This document shows positions 1 to 7,655 of a stretch of 64,000 nt of DNA, in pieces. Under the pieces are notes generated by a model. That model was not told the origin of the DNA. It did no database searches and worked only from the letters and a program-made list of their open reading frames with translations. The stretch is from contig NZ_RKQF01000001.1 in assembly GCF_003814875.1 (NCBI RefSeq), forward strand, positions 5,456,001-5,520,000. Reading direction: 5' to 3'. The first letter of the stretch is position 1. The number at the start of each line of letters is the position of its first letter. The translations under genes were made by a program, and so were the position numbers. This DNA comes from Streptomyces sp. Ag109_O5-1 (GTDB lineage: Bacteria; Actinomycetota; Actinomycetes; Streptomycetales; Streptomycetaceae).

Positions 1-186
1 GCCCGTGAAAGTGTTATCCGGTATTAGACCCCGTTTCCAGGGCTTGTCCCAGAGTGAAGGGCAGATTGCCCACGTGTTACTCACCCGTTCGCCACTAATC
101 CCCACCGAAGTGGTTCATCGTTCGACTTGCATGTGTTAAGCACGCCGCCAGCGTTCGTCCTGAGCCAGGATCAAACTCTCCGTGAA
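1..186 (-). rRNA. rrs: 16S rRNA, 5' end only
   Basis: The minus strand reads the universal 16S start: AGAGTTTGATCCTGGCTCAG runs from 179 down to 160, followed by the usual GACGAACGCTGGCGGCGTGC and AACACATGCAAGTCGAACG segments. By alignment with E. coli numbering the mature 5' end lies near 186. About 186 of roughly 1,530 nt are present; the rest, with 23S and 5S, lies beyond position 1. The rRNA operon points away from the genes of this window. Confidence 0.97.
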
Positions 187-307
187 TGTTTACCGGTAAT
201 CCGGTGCACACACACGAGAGCGGAACAGTCGGAGGAATGATCCGACCGTTCACAGCGTCCTCGCTGTGTTTTTTCAAAGGAACCTCGACCATCGGAATGT
301 CCCGACG

Positions 308-365
308 GACGGGGTATCAACATATCTGGCGTTGATTTTTGGCACGCTGTTGAGTTCTCAAGGAA
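308..365 (-). promoter_or_regulatory. rRNA leader antitermination/processing element
   Basis: The minus strand carries TTGAGAACTCAACAGCGTGC at 361-342, a segment conserved in actinobacterial rRNA leaders just upstream of 16S, followed by a small stem (ATCAAC 316-321 with GTTGAT 331-336). In the family this leader supports antitermination and RNase III processing. The partner strand of the processing stem would lie 3' of 16S, outside the window. Position about 150 nt upstream of 16S fits. Confidence 0.7.
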
Positions 366-422
366 CGGTCGCTTCCTTTGTACTCACCCTCTCGGGCTTT
401 CCTCCGGGCTTCCCTTCGGTGT

Positions 423-600
423 TTCCGACTCTATCAGATCTTTTTCCGATCCGATTTCCTCGGTGCTTTCCAGGTTCTCGCTTTCGCGTTTCCCTTTCCG
501 GCGGTTCCGACTCTATCAGATCCTTTCGGCGTCTGATTCCCAGTCAGAGGGGGTTGTCATCCCGGCCGCTGGGCCGTTCCGACGAGTGAGACTTTAGCGG
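423..600 (-). promoter_or_regulatory. rRNA promoter region, tandem promoters
   Basis: Three candidate -10 hexamers occur on the minus strand: TAGAGT at 433-428, TAGAGT at 515-510 and TAAAGT at 596-591. The first two lie in an exact 18-bp direct repeat (423-440 and 505-522), so two promoter cores look duplicated. Streptomyces rrn operons are known to have several tandem promoters. I see no convincing -35 boxes, so exact promoter assignment is inference. The short open frames in 95-885 are not genes. Confidence 0.5.
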
Positions 601-843
601 ATTCCCGGCCTCCGAGCTAATCGGGGGCCGCGTCCTTTCGAACGTGGATTCCTCATTTCGCAAATGCGCACACCGAAGCGCACGACGACGGATCGCCGAT
701 GGCTGGTAGGTACTTGCGGAATGGCTGTCCGGGGACCGACCGGAGTCGGCGCTCACGTCGGACAACTCGGAGAACTTTACGTATCGGGTTGGGGTGTGTC
801 AACTCGCGGTGGCACGGCGCCCCACCGGCGTATGGTGAACGGC

Positions 844-885
844 ATGACTACGCGTACGTACACCCAGCAGTGGTGGGCCGCCTGA
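844..885 (+). CDS. Trp-rich leader peptide of trpS attenuator
   Basis: A 13-codon frame reads MTTRTYTQQWWAA and stops at 883-885. Two adjacent Trp codons lie at 871-876, next to a strong hairpin that begins inside the second Trp codon. An in-frame ATG at 832 would add four residues (MVNG). Neither start has a clear Shine-Dalgarno sequence. Size, tandem regulatory codons, and position ahead of a tryptophanyl-tRNA synthetase gene identify it as an attenuation leader. In S. coelicolor the auxiliary trpRS1 is known to be controlled by ribosome-mediated attenuation. Confidence 0.85.
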   Translation: MTTRTYTQQWWAA

Positions 886-936
886 CGGCGGCCGTGCTCA
901 CGTATGCGTTCAACGGCCGCCGCCTCGGCGGCCGTT
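876..936 (+). promoter_or_regulatory. Transcription attenuator of trpS
   Basis: Four segments form the classic choice. Segment 1 (876-882) pairs with 2 (887-893) as a 7-bp stem with loop TGAC. Segment 3 (912-921) pairs with 4 (927-936) as a perfect 10-bp GC-rich stem with loop GCCTC, the terminator. The alternative pairing 2:3 is also perfect over 10 bp (886-895 with 913-922). A ribosome stalled at the Trp codons (871-876) would cover segment 1, free segment 2 and so block the terminator. There is no U-run after the terminator, as is common in Streptomyces. Confidence 0.85.
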
Positions 937-1009
937 CGCGTATCTCCCTCCAGAGCCACTGAGGGCCGGCCGCTCGGGACGGCGGCTCCGACCAGGAGGT
1001 GGAGAGGGA

Positions 1010-2056
1010 ATGACACGGGTCTTCAGTGGGATCAAGCCGACCGGGCACCTGACGCTGGGGAACTATCTGGGCGCCATGCGGCAGTGGGCCGCGGTGGACC
1101 AGCACCAGGCCGACGCGCTGTTCTGCATCGTCGATCTGCACGGGATGACCGTGGACCACGATCCGGCCCGATTGCGCCGGCTGACCCGGCAGGCGGCGAC
1201 GCTGCTGCTGGCCGCGGGGCTGGATCCCGAGCTGTGCACCGTGTTCGTACAGAGCCATGTCGACGAGCACACCCGGTTGTCGTACGTCATGGAGTGCGTG
1301 GCGACCGACGGGGAGATGCGGCGGATGATCCAGTACAGGGAGAAGGTCGCGAGCGAGGGGGCGCGGGGACGGGGTGTGCGGCTGTCCTTGCTGACGTACC
1401 CGGCACTGATGGCGGCGGACATCCTGGCTTACGGGGCGGACGAGGTGCCGGTCGGGGACGATCAGGCGCAGCACGTGGAGCTGACGCGGGATCTGGCGGT
1501 GCGGTTCAACCAGCGGTACGGGCACACGTTCGTGGTGCCGAAGGCGACCGTGCCGACGGTGGCGGCCCGGGTGATGAATCTGCAGGATCCGACGTCGAAG
1601 ATGGGGAAGAGCGACGACTCGGGGCCGGGGATCGTCTATCTGCTGGACGAGCCGGACGTGATCCGGAAGAAGGTCATGCGGGCTGTGACCGACAGCGGGC
1701 GGGAGGTCGTGTACGACCGGGAGGAACGGCCCGGGGTCGCGAATCTGCTGGAGATTCTCGCTGCGTGCACGGGCGGGAACCCTGAGTCACTGGCAACCGT
1801 TCACGATTCGTACGGCGCTCTGAAGAAGGCCGCCGCGGAGGCGGTGGTGGAGGTACTCAGGCCCGTGCAGGCCAGGCACAAGGAGTTGTGTGCCGATCCG
1901 GGATATGTGGAGGGGGTGCTGCGGCATGGAGCGGAGAAGGCTCGGGCGATCGCCCGGCCGATTGTCGATACCGCTTACAGGGCGATCGGCTTGTTGCCGC
2001 CGGGCGCCTTCGCGGAGTCGGTGGCGCCCGAGCTCGCGTTGAACGCAATGCGGTAG
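1010..2056 (+). CDS. trpS: Tryptophanyl-tRNA synthetase, auxiliary type
   Basis: This 348-residue class I aminoacyl-tRNA synthetase charges tRNA-Trp in the cytoplasm. The HIGH-like motif is TGHLTLGN at residues 11-18 and the KMSKS-like loop is KMGKS at 197-201. VDLHGMT (41-47) keeps the active-site His. The ATG at 1010 follows an AGGAGG-type ribosome site at about 991-1000. Gene position and the attenuator upstream match S. coelicolor trpRS1 (SCO3334), an auxiliary enzyme that gives indolmycin resistance and is induced when Trp-tRNA is short. Resistance in this strain is inferred from that orthology, not visible in the sequence. Confidence 0.93.
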   Translation: MTRVFSGIKPTGHLTLGNYLGAMRQWAAVDQHQADALFCIVDLHGMTVDHDPARLRRLTRQAATLLLAAGLDPELCTVFVQSHVDEHTRLSYVMECVATDGEMRRMIQYREKVASEGARGRGVRLSLLTYPALMAADILAYGADEVPVGDDQAQHVELTRDLAVRFNQRYGHTFVVPKATVPTVAARVMNLQDPTSKMGKSDDSGPGIVYLLDEPDVIRKKVMRAVTDSGREVVYDREERPGVANLLEILAACTGGNPESLATVHDSYGALKKAAAEAVVEVLRPVQARHKELCADPGYVEGVLRHGAEKARAIARPIVDTAYRAIGLLPPGAFAESVAPELALNAMR

Positions 2057-2120
2057 GCGGGGTGGGCGTGGGGGCTGGTGGCGATGCGACAGCTCAGCCA
2101 CCGCCCCCTTGAGGTGAGCG

Positions 2121-2933
2121 TCAGTCCTTCTTGCCCGAGGCGAGTTCGCGGCTGCGGTCGCGGGCGGCTTCGAGGGCGGCGATGAGGGCGGCCCGTACGC
2201 CGTGGTTCTCCAGTTCGCGGATGGCGTTGATGGTGGTGCCGGCGGGCGAGGTGACGTTCTCGCGGAGCTTGACGGGGTGTTCGCCGCTGTCGCGGAGCAT
2301 CACGGCGGCTCCGATCGCGGACTGGACGATCAGGTCGTGGGCCTTGTCGCGGGGCAGGCCGAGCAGGATACCGGCGTCGGTCATGGCCTCGACCAGGTAG
2401 AAGAAGTACGCCGGGCCCGAGCCGGAGAGGGCGGTGCAGGCGTCCTGCTGGGACTCGGGGACCCGGAGGGTCTTGCCGACGGCGCCGAAGATCTCCTCGG
2501 CGTGGGCGAGGTGGGCGGCGGTGGCGTGGCTGCCGGCGGAGATGACCGACATCGCCTCGTCGACGAGGGCGGGGGTGTTGGTCATGACGCGGACGACCGG
2601 GGTGCCTGCGGCGAGGCGCTCCTCGAAGAAGGAGGTGGGGATGCCCGCGGCGCCGCTGATGATGAGGCGGTCGGCGGGGACGTGCGGGGCGAGCTCGTCG
2701 AGGAGGGTGCCCATGTCCTGCGGCTTGACCGTGAGGATCAGGGTGTCGGCGGTCTTCGCTGCCTCGGCGTTGGTGACCGGAGTGACTCCGTGGCGGGTGC
2801 GGAGTTCTTCGGCACGTTCGGGGCGGCGGGCGGTGACCAGGAGGTCGGCGGGTGCCCAGCCGGCGCGGATCATTCCGCTGAGCAGGGCTTCGCCGATCTT
2901 GCCGGTGCCGAGGACTGCGACTTTCTGACTCAT
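2121..2933 (-). CDS. proC: Pyrroline-5-carboxylate reductase
   Basis: A 270-residue enzyme for the last step of proline synthesis, NAD(P)H-dependent reduction of pyrroline-5-carboxylate. The N-terminal dinucleotide fold starts VAVLGTGKIGEALL (residues 5-18) with GxGxxG. The family C-terminal signature is visible as SPAGTTINAIRELE near residues 229-242, and LSGSGPAYFF lies in the substrate site. Length matches the family. It stands alone, converging on trpS with a 64-bp gap and divergent from nothing obvious; the upstream gene runs the same way. Confidence 0.95.
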   Translation of the reverse strand: MSQKVAVLGTGKIGEALLSGMIRAGWAPADLLVTARRPERAEELRTRHGVTPVTNAEAAKTADTLILTVKPQDMGTLLDELAPHVPADRLIISGAAGIPTSFFEERLAAGTPVVRVMTNTPALVDEAMSVISAGSHATAAHLAHAEEIFGAVGKTLRVPESQQDACTALSGSGPAYFFYLVEAMTDAGILLGLPRDKAHDLIVQSAIGAAVMLRDSGEHPVKLRENVTSPAGTTINAIRELENHGVRAALIAALEAARDRSRELASGKKD

Positions 2934-3005
2934 GCGGTTCAGTCTGGCACCGGGGTCAGGGGAGCGGGGTGGTTGTCCGCCGGCCGGAACGCGGCCCTGC
3001 CCGGG

Positions 3006-3803
3006 TCACGCCGTGCGTCGCCGCAGGGTTGCCGCGCCGAGGGTCAGTACGAGCAGTGCGCAGCCGGCGACGATCGCGATGTCCCTGACGAAGGTCGCGG
3101 TCATGTCGGTGTGGTGGAGGACCTCGTTCATGCCGTCGACGGCGTAGGACATGGGCAGGACGTCGGAGATGGCTTCCAGGACGGGGTGCATCTCGGAGCG
3201 GGGGGTGAACAGGCCGCAGAGGAGGAGTTGGGGGAAGATCACCGCGGGCATGAACTGGACCGCCTGGAATTCCGAGGCCGCGAAGGCCGAGACGAAGAGA
3301 CCGAGGGCTGTGCCGAGCAGGGCGTCGAGCAGGGCGACCAGGAGCAGTAGCCAGGGGGAGCCGGTGACGTCGAGGCCGAGGAACCAGACGGCGAGGCCGG
3401 TGGCGAGGGCCGACTGGATGATCGCGAGGGTGCCGAAGGCGAGGGCGTAGCCGGCGATGAGGTCGGCCTTGCCGAGGGGCATGGCGAGGAGGCGTTCGAG
3501 GGTGCCGGAGGTGCGTTCCCGGAGGGTGGCGATGGAGGTCACCAGGAACATCGTGATGAGCGGGAAGATCCCGAGGAGCGAGGCGCCGATGTTGTCGAAG
3601 GTGTGCGGGCTGCCGTCGAAGACGTAGCGGAGCAGCACCAGCATCAGGCAGGGGATGAGGAGCAGCAGCGCGATGGTGCGGGGGTCGTGCCGGAGCTGGC
3701 GCAGCACGCGGGCGGCGGTGGCGGTGGTTCGGGAGAGGCTGAGGGTGCGGACGGGAGCGGCCGTGGCGGTCGCCGTCCGAGTGGTCGCCGGCTGAGTGGT
3801 CAT
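3006..3803 (-). CDS. ABC-2 type transporter permease
   Basis: A 265-residue integral membrane protein with six likely helices, including TIALLLLIPCLMLVLL near residue 45, ASLLGIFPLITMFLV near 75, and a final IVAGCALLVLTLGAATL. This is the fold of ABC-2 exporter permeases (drug, lipid or polyketide efflux). Its ATG overlaps the stop of the ATPase gene by 4 nt (3800-3803), so the two are translationally coupled and form one exporter. The substrate cannot be read from the sequence. Confidence 0.9.
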   Translation of the reverse strand: MTTQPATTRTATATAAPVRTLSLSRTTATAARVLRQLRHDPRTIALLLLIPCLMLVLLRYVFDGSPHTFDNIGASLLGIFPLITMFLVTSIATLRERTSGTLERLLAMPLGKADLIAGYALAFGTLAIIQSALATGLAVWFLGLDVTGSPWLLLLVALLDALLGTALGLFVSAFAASEFQAVQFMPAVIFPQLLLCGLFTPRSEMHPVLEAISDVLPMSYAVDGMNEVLHHTDMTATFVRDIAIVAGCALLVLTLGAATLRRRTA

Positions 3804-4606
3804 CGTGCCGTTTCCTTCGTGCGGGCGTTGGCGGCCGCTTCGTCGACGAGGTGGAGGAAGGCGGCTTCGACCGTGTCGGAGCCGGTGCGGGTGCGGAGGG
3901 CCTCGGGGGTGTCGTCGGCGAGGATCTCGCCGTCGCGCATGAGGAGGAGGCGGTGGCAGCGCTCGGCCTCGTCCATGACGTGGGAGGAGATGAGGAGGGT
4001 GGCGCCGCGGGCGGCGATGGCGTGGAAGAGGTGCCAGAGGTCGCGGCGCAGGACGGGGTCGAGGCCGACGGTGGGTTCGTCGAGGACGAGGAGTTCAGGG
4101 GTGCCGAGCAGGGCGACGGCGAGGGAGACGCGGCTGCGCTGTCCGCCGGAGAGGTTGCCGGCGAGGGAGTCGGCGTGGCTGGTGAGGTCGACTTCGCCGA
4201 GGACGCGTTCGACGTCGGCGCGGCGGTCGGGGGTGGGGCGGTTGGGGTCGAGGATCGAGCCGAAGTAGTCGAGGTTCTGGCGGATGGTCAGGTCGTCGTA
4301 GACGGAAGGGGCTTGGGTGACGTAGCCGATGCGGGTGCGGAGGGAGGGGTGGCCGGCGGGTCGGCCGAGGACGTCCAGAGTGCCGGAGACCTTGGCCTGG
4401 GTCCCGACGATCGACCGCATCAGCGTCGACTTTCCGCATCCGGAGGGGCCGAGCAGGCCGGTGATCTGACCGCGGGGGACGGTGAAGTCGAGGCCGCGGA
4501 GGACTGTGCGGGGGCCGCGGATCGCGGTGAGTCCGGCGGCCCGGACGGCATGCGGCAGGGCTGGGTTGCCGGGGGCCGCGGGCGGCTCCGGCGAGTAATT
4601 CATCAT
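3800..4606 (-). CDS. ABC transporter ATP-binding protein
   Basis: A 268-residue ATPase that powers the permease downstream. Walker A is GPSGCGKST, the signature is LSGGQRSR, Walker B is LLVLDEP, and the H-loop is SSHVMDE. An open frame extends upstream to 4738, but that part is Pro/Arg-rich and unlike the family. I choose ATG 4606 (or 4603) because a promoter with TTGACG at 4642-4637 and CATTAT at 4619-4614, 17 bp apart, would start transcription at about this codon, and no ribosome site precedes it. The mRNA is therefore probably leaderless. Confidence 0.85.
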   Translation of the reverse strand: MMNYSPEPPAAPGNPALPHAVRAAGLTAIRGPRTVLRGLDFTVPRGQITGLLGPSGCGKSTLMRSIVGTQAKVSGTLDVLGRPAGHPSLRTRIGYVTQAPSVYDDLTIRQNLDYFGSILDPNRPTPDRRADVERVLGEVDLTSHADSLAGNLSGGQRSRVSLAVALLGTPELLVLDEPTVGLDPVLRRDLWHLFHAIAARGATLLISSHVMDEAERCHRLLLMRDGEILADDTPEALRTRTGSDTVEAAFLHLVDEAAANARTKETAR

Positions 4607-4642
4607 GTGATGAATAATGGGCCGGGGGGTGGGCGGCGTCAA
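4598..4642 (-). promoter_or_regulatory. Promoter and palindromic operator of ABC exporter
   Basis: On the minus strand TTGACG (4642-4637) and CATTAT (4619-4614) are spaced 17 bp. Overlapping the expected start point and the first codons is a perfect 8-bp inverted repeat with a 2-bp centre, ATTCATCATGTGATGAAT (4598-4615). A dimeric repressor bound there would block transcription and translation start together. No regulator gene is adjacent, so its identity is unknown; GntR/YtrA, PadR or TetR types are all possible. Confidence 0.6.
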
Positions 4643-4745
4643 GGGGCGGGGGTTGGGGCGGCCGTGCACGCTGGGGGATGCGCGGGGCGGGGGGCGCTCA
4701 CCGGCGCCGGCGGGGTGCCGCGGCTGAATGAAAGACACGGCCGGA

Positions 4746-4835
4746 CAGCGCCTCGTCAGGGGCGCTGGGGGTACCCCCAGCCTTCGGCTGGGGGAGGAAC
4801 TGCGCGATCAACCCCCACCGGCCCGCAGCCGAAAC
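4746..4835 (+). repeat. Dispersed GC-rich intergenic repeat, copy A
   Basis: Three nested hairpins: AGCGCCTCGTCAGGGGCGCT (4746-4766 region), CTGGGGGTACCCCCAG, and CCCCCAGCCTTCGGCTGGGGG, then the tail GGAACTGCGCGATCA and ACCCCCACCGGCCC. Near-identical blocks recur at 15431, 20232 and 56227. It lies 3' of the methyltransferase gene and can act as its terminator. Confidence 0.75.
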
Positions 4836-4860
4836 ACTGGAGCGGGCCGGTATCGGTTCC

Positions 4861-5658
4861 TCAGGAGTTGAGGGCTACCAGAAGGAGCACGTCGTAGGTC
4901 TCCTCGACGACTCCGTCCGGAAAGACCTTCAAGAGGTGGCCGCGTTCCTCTGCGAGGAAGGCGGTGCGGCGGTCCTGGGGGGTGACGAGGAACGCCGAGT
5001 GGCTGGAGATGTTGGCGAGGTGGGTGTCGAGGGGGACCCGACGGCTCCAGCGGACCTCGCGGCGGCTGAAGCGGAGCCGGCCGCTGGGGTCGGCGAGGTC
5101 CGTGCGGTCGGTTCCCTTGTTCTGCTCGGTCACGACGTCGATGCCGAAGAAGCGGCTGATGCGGGCGGAGGCGTCGGCGATCCACTCGACGTCGAGGGCG
5201 CTGGTGTTCCACCACAGCGCCAGCGCGCCGCCGGGACGCAGCACGCGCAGGGCCTCCGGCACGGAGTGGGCGGTGTCGGTCCAGTGCCAGGCCTGGGCGT
5301 AGGTGATGAAGTCGGCGGTGCCGTCGGCGAGGGGAAGGGCGTTGCCGTTGCCGCGGACGACGGGGACGTCGGGGAGCGTGGCCTGGAACTGCGCCGCCAT
5401 GCCCTCCCCCGGCTCCACCGCGACCACGTCGGCGCCGCGCGCGTGCAGGAGGGCGGTCGCGATACCCGTACCCGCGCCGACGTCGGCCACCCGGGCGCCG
5501 GCGAGGGGGCGGCCGGCCTCCTCCTCGACCGCGTCGAGGAGGGCGGACGGGTAGGAGGGGCGGTTCGCGGCGTACTGGGCCGCTGCGGCGTTGAAGGACC
5601 GGGCGCGGGCGGCGCGGGAGGGGGCGGGGTTCGGGGGGCGCGACTGGCTTGTGGTCAT
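4861..5658 (-). CDS. Class I SAM-dependent methyltransferase
   Basis: A 265-residue protein with the SAM-binding motif ARVADVGAGTGIATALL at about residues 57-73, an acidic strand end VVAVEPGEG, and the motif-IV-like region TADFITYAQAWHW. This pattern fits the ubiquinone/menaquinone-type (UbiE-like) methyltransferase fold. I start at ATG 5658 (MTTSQSRPP); the open frame continues to 5763 but without family resemblance. The small-molecule or lipid substrate is unknown. Confidence 0.8.
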   Translation of the reverse strand: MTTSQSRPPNPAPSRAARARSFNAAAAQYAANRPSYPSALLDAVEEEAGRPLAGARVADVGAGTGIATALLHARGADVVAVEPGEGMAAQFQATLPDVPVVRGNGNALPLADGTADFITYAQAWHWTDTAHSVPEALRVLRPGGALALWWNTSALDVEWIADASARISRFFGIDVVTEQNKGTDRTDLADPSGRLRFSRREVRWSRRVPLDTHLANISSHSAFLVTPQDRRTAFLAEERGHLLKVFPDGVVEETYDVLLLVALNS

Positions 5659-5867
5659 AAGGCCATCGTCCCGAGGGTGGAGCAGGGGGCGACAGAGGTT
5701 TTCCACGGGCCCTGAGCATTCATCCGGCCACCGCCAGGCCGGGCGGCCTGGGCGACGGCGCATCCACCGCGCGTCTACGGTGCATCCGCTACGCCGCGTC
5801 GCCGAAGCGGCCGGGGACAGGGCGTCTCCCGGCAGTCAGGCCGGTCCGGCCGCCCCGGCGGGTGGTC

Positions 5868-6374
5868 TCAGCTCTTTCGCTTCTTCTTCGCCGGGTTGCC
5901 CGAGCGGCGCGTGGTGCGGTGTTCGTGCTCCTGGACCGCGGTGTCGTACTCGGTGCGGTGGAGTTTCTCGCCGGGGGCCTCCGTCAGGGAGCGGAAGAAG
6001 TAGGCGAGGAGGGAGCCGACGAAGCCGATGGCGAGGAGGCCGCGCAGGGAGGCCTGGCGTTCGGGGTCGGGGCGCTTGCCGAAGGACTCCCAGGTGTTAC
6101 GGAAGGCGAGGGCGCTGCAGATGGCGAACATCGCGACGACGAGGACGGTCACGAAGGAGCCGGTCTCGGCGAGCTGCACGCCCTCGTAGGCGAGGCGGAG
6201 GACCAGGCAGGAGCCGACGGCGGCGGCGAGCGAGCCCACGGCCACGCCGATCCGGCGGGCGGTGTAGCCGTCGTCGTGGTTCGCCCAGGACGTGCCGAAG
6301 AAGCGGAGGGGCTCGGGGCGGGGGCCGCCGGTGGAGCCCGCGGGGGTGTCCGGGGTGCCTGGTTCGTCGCTCAC
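5868..6374 (-). CDS. Membrane protein of unknown function
   Basis: I do not recognise a family. From GTG 6374 the protein has 168 residues: a Pro/Gly-rich cytoplasmic N-terminus, three hydrophobic helices (RIGVAVGSLAAAVGSCLVL, FVTVLVVAMFAICSALAF, LRGLLAIGFVGSLLAYFF) and a basic C-terminus ending AKKKRKS. An upstream in-frame start at 6461 would add an Arg/Pro-rich stretch that looks non-coding. It runs with the gene that ends at 6430 but has its own start region. Confidence 0.75.
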   Translation of the reverse strand: MSDEPGTPDTPAGSTGGPRPEPLRFFGTSWANHDDGYTARRIGVAVGSLAAAVGSCLVLRLAYEGVQLAETGSFVTVLVVAMFAICSALAFRNTWESFGKRPDPERQASLRGLLAIGFVGSLLAYFFRSLTEAPGEKLHRTEYDTAVQEHEHRTTRRSGNPAKKKRKS

Positions 6375-6429
6375 GGGACGATTATGGCGCCGAGGGCCGC
6401 GGGCTCCGGGGCGGGGCCGGTGTGACCGG

Positions 6430-6768
6430 TCAGGAACAGCGGGCGGTGACGTAGCCGTCACTGCCCGTGTGGACGTAGGTGTCCGAGACGTACGCGCTGC
6501 CGCCGATGTTGTCCCAGATGTTCGAGGTGCCGTAGTAACCGGACACCGTCGTACCCGGCTTCTGGCAGAAGAGCTCCACCACGGAGCTCGCGGACAGGAC
6601 GCGGACGATGCTGTAGGAGGTGCCCGGACCGCTCCGGACGTTCAGCTCGACCGGGGCGGTGGTGTAAGAGCTCGCGGCTGTCGCCGTCGTGGCCCAGCCC
6701 AGCACCATCATGGCGGACGTGGCGGCTGTGCCGGCGAGCATCAGCGCCCGGCGCCTCGGCGGGGTCAT
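6430..6768 (-). CDS. Secreted SH3-like protein, paralogue 1
   Basis: A 112-residue protein with a signal peptide (RRRALMLAGTAATSAMMVLG, cleavage near ATAA at 30-33) and one bacterial SH3-type domain that contains ELNVRSGPGTSYSIVRVL. A conserved tail, SGYYGTSNIWDNI then TGSDGYV and a final Cys, is shared by all three copies. Two cysteines (FCQKPG and ARCS) could form a disulfide outside the cell. Such domains often bind cell-wall peptides. First-transcribed order of the array is third, second, first, since all read on the minus strand. Confidence 0.88.
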   Translation of the reverse strand: MTPPRRRALMLAGTAATSAMMVLGWATTATAASSYTTAPVELNVRSGPGTSYSIVRVLSASSVVELFCQKPGTTVSGYYGTSNIWDNIGGSAYVSDTYVHTGSDGYVTARCS

Positions 6769-6796
6769 GGTTGTGGCCGTCCTTTCAAGGGTGCGG

Positions 6797-7135
6797 TCAG
6801 GCGCAGCGGTCGGCGACGTAGCCGTCGCTGCCTGTGTGGACGTAGGTGTCGGAGACGTATTCGCCGTTGTCGATGTTGTCCCAGATGTTCGACGTGCCGT
6901 AATACCCGGACACCGTTGAACCGGGCGTCTGGCAGAAGATCGGGACCTTGGTGCCCTCGGGGAGGGTCCGCGTGATGCTGTAGGTGGTGCCCGGGCCGCT
7001 GCGGACGTTGACGCGGACGCCCGGGGCGACCGAGTACAGCGATACGGCGGAGGCGACCGAAGCCGAGCCCAGGATCATGAGGAAGGCTCCTGCGGAGCCG
7101 GCGAGAAGGATGGAAGCGCGTCTTACGGGTGTCAT
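6797..7135 (-). CDS. Secreted SH3-like protein, paralogue 2
   Basis: A 112-residue paralogue of the neighbouring genes, also with a signal peptide (MTPVRRASILLAGSAGAF onward, ending near ASVASA) and an SH3-like domain with VNVRSGPGTTYSITRTLPEG. It keeps the two cysteines. ATG 7135 is chosen because it gives a normal signal peptide; the much longer open frame above it runs through the third gene in another frame and is not coding. The gap to paralogue 1 is 28 bp, so the three are probably one operon. Confidence 0.88.
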   Translation of the reverse strand: MTPVRRASILLAGSAGAFLMILGSASVASAVSLYSVAPGVRVNVRSGPGTTYSITRTLPEGTKVPIFCQTPGSTVSGYYGTSNIWDNIDNGEYVSDTYVHTGSDGYVADRCA

Positions 7136-7155
7136 CTCAGTCCCCCTGGACCGGA

Positions 7156-7476
7156 TCAGGAGCAGCGGTCGGCCACGTAGCCGTCGCTGCCAGTGCTGAC
7201 GTAGGCGTCTGCCACGAACTCGCCGTTGCTGATGTTGTCCCAGATGTTCGACGTGCCGTAATACCCGGACACCGTCGTACCAGGCGTCTGGCAGTAGATC
7301 GGGACCTTGGCGCCCTCGGGGAGGACGCGGGTGATGTCGTAACCGGTGCCGGGGCCGCTGCGGACGTTCAGGCGGACGCCCGGGGCGACCGAGTAGTAGC
7401 GCACGGATGCCGCCAGCGTCGTGACAGCCTCCTCCTCGCCCCCGCTCTCGGCCTTCTGCGTGTTTTCGACGGACAT
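7156..7476 (-). CDS. SH3-like protein, paralogue 3, no signal peptide
   Basis: A 106-residue copy of the same SH3-like domain (LNVRSGPGTGYDITRVLPEG, then SGYYGTSNIWDNI). ATG 7476 has a good ribosome site, GGGGGAG, 7 nt upstream. Unlike its two neighbours, the N-terminus is acidic and polar (SVENTQKAESGGEEEAVTT) with no hydrophobic core, so it is not an evident Sec substrate. It may be cytosolic or a decayed copy. It is the promoter-proximal gene of the array and diverges from the kinase gene with 179 bp between the starts. Confidence 0.82.
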   Translation of the reverse strand: MSVENTQKAESGGEEEAVTTLAASVRYYSVAPGVRLNVRSGPGTGYDITRVLPEGAKVPIYCQTPGTTVSGYYGTSNIWDNISNGEFVADAYVSTGSDGYVADRCS

Positions 7477-7655
7477 GTAGTGCTCCCCCACTGGACCCAT
7501 GAGTGCCATGGAGTCCCGTTGATTCCCTGCGATCGAGCCACGAAACACATGTGCGTAACTCGCACGCGGACGCTAGCAAGCCGCCTCTGTGTCGCACGAG
7601 TTATCGACTAGGCTCCGTGCGTCGCGCTCCGCGGAAACAGCACGGAGGTGGTCCC

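Noticed and set aside
95..885. Several short open frames across the rRNA leader
   Set aside because: They lie in rRNA, its promoters or the trpS leader, lack ribosome sites and encode Arg/Pro-rich sequences typical of out-of-frame GC-rich DNA. Only the 13-codon Trp leader is supported.
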